From positions 8,556,001 through 8,620,000 of the forward strand of contig CM114274.1 in NCBI GenBank assembly GCA_050084515.1: 64,000 nt of DNA, in the 5' to 3' direction. Of this stretch, positions 60,070-64,000 are shown piece after piece. How positions within the stretch are numbered: position 1 is the first letter of the stretch; every line of letters starts with the position of its first letter. This DNA is from Blasia pusilla (taxonomy: Eukaryota > Marchantiophyta > Marchantiopsida > Blasiales). A model generated the notes under the pieces. It was not told the DNA's origin. It worked only from the letters and a program-made list of their open reading frames with translations, and ran no database searches. The position numbers and the translations under genes are program-made.

Positions 60070-62120
60070 TCTCAAACGATAATAAAAAACTACCATTGTG
60101 ACTATACCTCTAAGAGATCCACACAACAAACACCACAAACCTGTAGCTACTATTTCCAAGCCCAAGTCAACTATATTATCAATATTGGAAAGATGGCATG
60201 GCACATAGTTACGCATATAGTCCTTCCAAACCATACCATGCATCACCACCTCTCATATAAGAACTTTGAATAGCAAAACCTCACGCAATCTTTAAAAATG
60301 GTGTGTCTTGCTATCACATCCATTGTTTTTAGTGTTGTTTGCTCTAGGTAGACAAAGTGCCTCTAATAGAACCTCCAAATCATCAATCACTAGCCTCATC
60401 ACCAAAGAGTTTCCTTCATCAACGTATCTCAATATTGTGCAATTGTCAAGTTATCGAACTCCAAGGGCATAACTCTCCAAAATATCTCCGTCCGCTAGGA
60501 ACATGGTCACACTTATATATCCGGGTCATTCAATTTCAACACCTTACTAGCATCACGATGAATGACCACAAGTAATTCAAGCTCTCACCTATAAAGCAAA
60601 GAAAAGGTTAAAAGAATGCTAAGGATGCCTTCCTACTAAGCCTATATCCTATTCCCAACTTGGGCAATTACAAGTCTCAATCTCCTAGATGATCTCTCTA
60701 CAAGCCATAATTACGCAATCCCCTCAGCTTAACCATCCACCTCAAGAGGATCTTGCGACATCAGGCGGTGGTCGATCAAGGTCTTATCACATAAGGCCTA
60801 AAAATCCATGCAAATGTCGGTGGCCTATCTATCAACACTTCTATTGGTCTACCATGTTGACTCATCACCCGGTCAAGGAAGGTATATACCACTCGATCCT
60901 CACTTGCCTTGTCGAGCAATAAACCAATTCTATAGACTTTTGAAATGAATAGAGTTTTGGAATTATATTGATTTTGTCCCTTTATAAATAGTAAAGAACC
61001 TGCATTGGTAGCCTAAAGTCGTTATTGATAGTGGATGCAATTATGAAGTTGGAGCATTTAACAATGTTTGGATCGAATCACACATTATGAACTTGGCGAA
61101 AAACTATTGTATATTTGTCTGCATGCCTTATCACCAATATTGTAACTCGAGCGGGCTATATATCAACTTCACTCCAAAATGACCCAACTCTTCATGGGTA
61201 AGTTCCACCAATCATACTCAATGCAAAGGATGAGGTGCCACTTGCACTCTAGCATGCTCCCAAAATCAAAAAACATGGGTCCCCTTCATCTGGTTCATGT
61301 GGGAGGATCAGATCTTGCTCTTTGGAATCTAGTATGCTTGCTATGCTGCCAAACTTCAAGTATTCCAAGACTAAATGATCCTCATGGATTGATATCTTGG
61401 CCACTAGTCACCTCCTCACTAGCCTATGGATCTAGGGATTCTCCATCTTCTTCAACGAGATCAATGGTCCACATTCTCTAGAGAGAGGAATGACTGAATA
61501 ATTATATTGAACCCCTTGACTACCGTCGATAAAATTTTTCCAATCCGATGAATATGCAAACTCGACTTACATCTGTAGGGCAAGAAATACGTGATATAGC
61601 CTCTACCTTTTTCTATTAAACACCCATTCCATCTAGGTACATTGTGTGGCCTAAACGCTCAGTTTGATTAAAGAAGAACTTGCACCTACTTGGATATAAC
61701 TTGAGCCAAAGTAACTACAATCATCAAAATACGCCCACAAGATATCATTCATGTTCCTCAACTATAGCATTGAAGACTATAATGTCATAAATGTAACACC
61801 TAACCAAATCCATACTTGCCAACATCGTATCCATAACCCTTTGAAACTTTGTCAAGGATTTTTTAACCATTAAGTTACATAGTGTGGGCATCGTATACCT
61901 ATCGGACTTTGTTTATCGATTAATAGGTCGAGACTTTCCACACATCCACCTATCTGTCTAGTTGTCATGCGTATACTTCTTGGCAAGCGTAATTTTGGCA
62001 AATATATACTATCCATGCGACATCTCTACTAGTCTTGCTTCGACCAAGTCTTGAATCCTCCTTTAAATTAGGGCCCTCTCTTTGTTAGTATACTTGTAGG
62101 GTTATCCAAAGATCAGTGTA
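60070..62120 (-). mobile_element. Ty3/gypsy pol relic
   Basis: Minus-strand reading, broken by stops: RINR-type and MCGKSRPINR reverse transcriptase blocks (about 61,940), QRVMDTMLASMDLVRCYIYD (61,860-61,790, with a YIYDI box), and a HTMYLDGMG block (about 61,640). Integrase-like blocks follow: LDVFSL-type sequence, FDNLTIAQY (about 60,460) and an IFKDCVRFCY segment (about 60,290). It is the same kind of pol as the plus-strand relic at 19.8 kb. Gag and protease were not found, and the distance between the flanking repeats (2.6 kb) is too short for a full element. Confidence 0.75.
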
Positions 62121-62619
62121 ACACTAGAAAACTTAGTACGGATCTCTACACCCTTAAGTGTATCCAAATTTTGCATACTTCATGCAAAAAAATTCATGTG
62201 AGCCGTGAAGAACCGATGTACTTAACATCACTCTCATCTTTTTAACTTAGGTTCGATATTTGGCTCATAAAGTCCCAAGTTTCCATCCTCGCTATGGGAG
62301 AACTCTCCAACGCATCGGTTGGAAGGACTCTCTCTTTCATTCAACCAAATCAAATGTCTATCCTCTCATCACTCCTTGATGATCAAAACCATCCTTGGCG
62401 CCAAGTGTTATGGCTACCATCTCACAATATATCTATATCACATCCTGAAAAGTCCAAGGATATCTCTCGCGATTATATCATCTCTAGGTCTACGCTTGCC
62501 TCACCTTTAGTGAAGGCTTTCATCTTCTTGGTAGGAACGGGGCTCACTAGAGACTCAGAAGTAACACCCCTTAATCGCATCCAATGATGCTCAGCCATTG
62601 CTAGACTAATAATCCATGT

Positions 62620-63010
62620 CACACATTTCAAATCTATAACTTGACCTAATACATGTTATTGTGCACACACCTATTACTATACAACATGCATTGCTATTAA
62701 TATCCATACATACATAAACATAAGATATCATACTTACTCATGGTGTCTAAACCCATAGATGATTGTGTACCAAAATATCTCCAATCATCTCCCTAGTTGA
62801 TGGTTAGGTCTGTCTAAAACCAGATAGCCATCTACAATATCCCTATATACTATGACATACATCTCTATGACGCTAAGAGAAAAAAAATCAAGTGCTTATA
62901 TGGTCACCTTCTTGTCTAGATCTATAATCACTAAGTACCTACTCTATTTACATCTAGGACACATCCAACTTGACAAACCCCGTAGATAGGTAGGATCAAA
63001 CATGCCATGT
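62620..63010 (-). repeat. Right flanking repeat (possible LTR) of a gypsy relic
   Basis: Partner of 59,640-60,060, described there. On the minus strand it would be the 5' side of the element. I did not find a primer-binding site next to it. Confidence 0.45.
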
Positions 63011-64000
63011 GTTTGTGAGAAAGCAAATTGTGACAAAATCACTGAAATATATTACAAATCTCAAAGATATAAAGTGGCCTTCCCTCTCCCTAAGCTCTCT
63101 CTTTGGTAATCTATGCACACAAGTCATCTCATTGGCTCTCAATCTAAATAATAGATGATGGAACACTTCCCATAATAGAAAAGTAACTACACTCATATTA
63201 ATATCTTACCACAAATAGTAATATCTCGATGTGGCTCCAATTAAATAAGTCCAAAATAAGGAGAAACATACCATCTTAGGTTACCCTAGTCCCCTACATA
63301 TCATCCTTGACCTCCTAATATTTCCTCCAATCTCCTCAAAGGCACCATGTAGATACTTCTCAATCCGTTGTAAAAGATGTTGGAATGGCATCAAGATGCC
63401 TACGTCAATGACAGTCCTGCCATCACTCAAGTGGAAAATCCCATCATATTCTCTTGCTTATCAATGTTGAGCTCTACAAACTACTATGCATGAGCATCTC
63501 AAATCAAGCCAAGACCACTCCCTTATAAACATGGGAGGAAGGAAAAATCACTAGTGTGGGGAGTTTTGCCCGTAGCATGCCAACTCTATTGTTCACACTC
63601 AATAGGGGTCAATTATCGTGCCTCACCGTCTATAATCAACATTCAGGATCTAAAATCAAATCCACCATAAACATAGAGAGACGCTCCACTTGCACATAAG
63701 CGCTCCTCGAAACCTTAATGGACATCAATTTTTTCCACCATAGTCGCGGACAATGGCAGCTGATCCCACACTCAACGCATCCAATAACATAGTTGGTCTA
63801 ATCTATGCACGTACTTGGTGCACACTTGTCACCACTTGGGACCACAAGTCACCTAACAAAGATAGAATGTGATATAGAGAACGAGGTTGGAAATCTTGCA
63901 CATCCACTATTGCAATCCATACCACCTCCCAAAACAACATGGACCTAGAGTCTCATAAGCCACTCCCCTGTCCAACACTCAATTGAATTTGGCGAGCCCA
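63011..64000. other. Stretch without recognised features
   Basis: No frame of note except a 66-codon one on the minus strand without domain. Nothing else could be supported up to the window's end. Confidence 0.5.

Noticed and set aside
1-64000. CRISPR arrays, rRNA and tRNA genes
   Set aside because: No regularly spaced repeats, no rRNA core sequences and no tRNA cloverleaf were seen by reading; a tRNA scan was not possible.

Overview
The window looks like nuclear DNA of a land plant. It holds two intact, intron-rich genes of plastid type in a long stretch of AT-rich intergenic DNA filled with decayed transposons. A seed-free plant (moss or relative) is my guess from the style of the gypsy elements and the long N-terminus of the chlorophyll b reductase, but the sequence alone does not prove it.

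Layout. 1-8.5 kb: no gene; short Helitron-like repeats and one arm of a foldback repeat. 8,494-12,901 (minus): a complete ten-exon NYC1 gene (chlorophyll b reductase, 672 aa), whose upstream side is a GC-rich island at 13.1-14.2 kb. 14.2-19.7 kb: AT-rich DNA with a foldback arm, a 550-bp GC-richer island carrying two G-boxes, and a cluster of small Helitron-like elements, two of them abutting head to tail. 19.8-21.3 kb: gypsy pol relic with a (GA)38 tract. 22.6-26.0 kb: a 3.4-kb inverted repeat with arms of about 1.2 kb. 26.4-32 kb: relics of a protease-like retroelement ORF and of an unrecognised gene ending in a RING-like cysteine cluster. 33.2-33.8 kb: hAT transposase relic (minus). 35.6-40.2 kb: copia element (minus) with gag, integrase, reverse transcriptase, RNase H and a tRNA-Met type primer-binding site. 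40.6-43.3 kb: gypsy pol (minus). 45.4-46.6 kb: second copy of the protease-like ORF. 46.6-49.8 kb: Helitron Rep/helicase relic that still shows the HUH and Tyr motifs. 50,201-53,700 (plus): a five-exon gene for a TraB/PrgY-like membrane protein (692 aa). 55-59.5 kb: no gene, but a 736-bp near-perfect foldback element. 59.6-63.0 kb: another gypsy pol relic (minus) between two diverged flanking repeats.

The two cellular genes do not form an operon and lie 37 kb apart. NYC1 acts in thylakoids in chlorophyll b turnover. The TraB-like protein has the family's three conserved motifs and C-terminal membrane segment, but its role is unknown to me. For both genes every intron is GT-AG and the summed phases give one open frame, which is the main evidence that they are intact. 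Everything else is transposon debris with stops and frameshifts. The points most worth a second look are the duplicated mini-exon in the TraB-like gene, its coding minisatellite, the two families of long inverted repeats, and the abutting Helitron-like pair.
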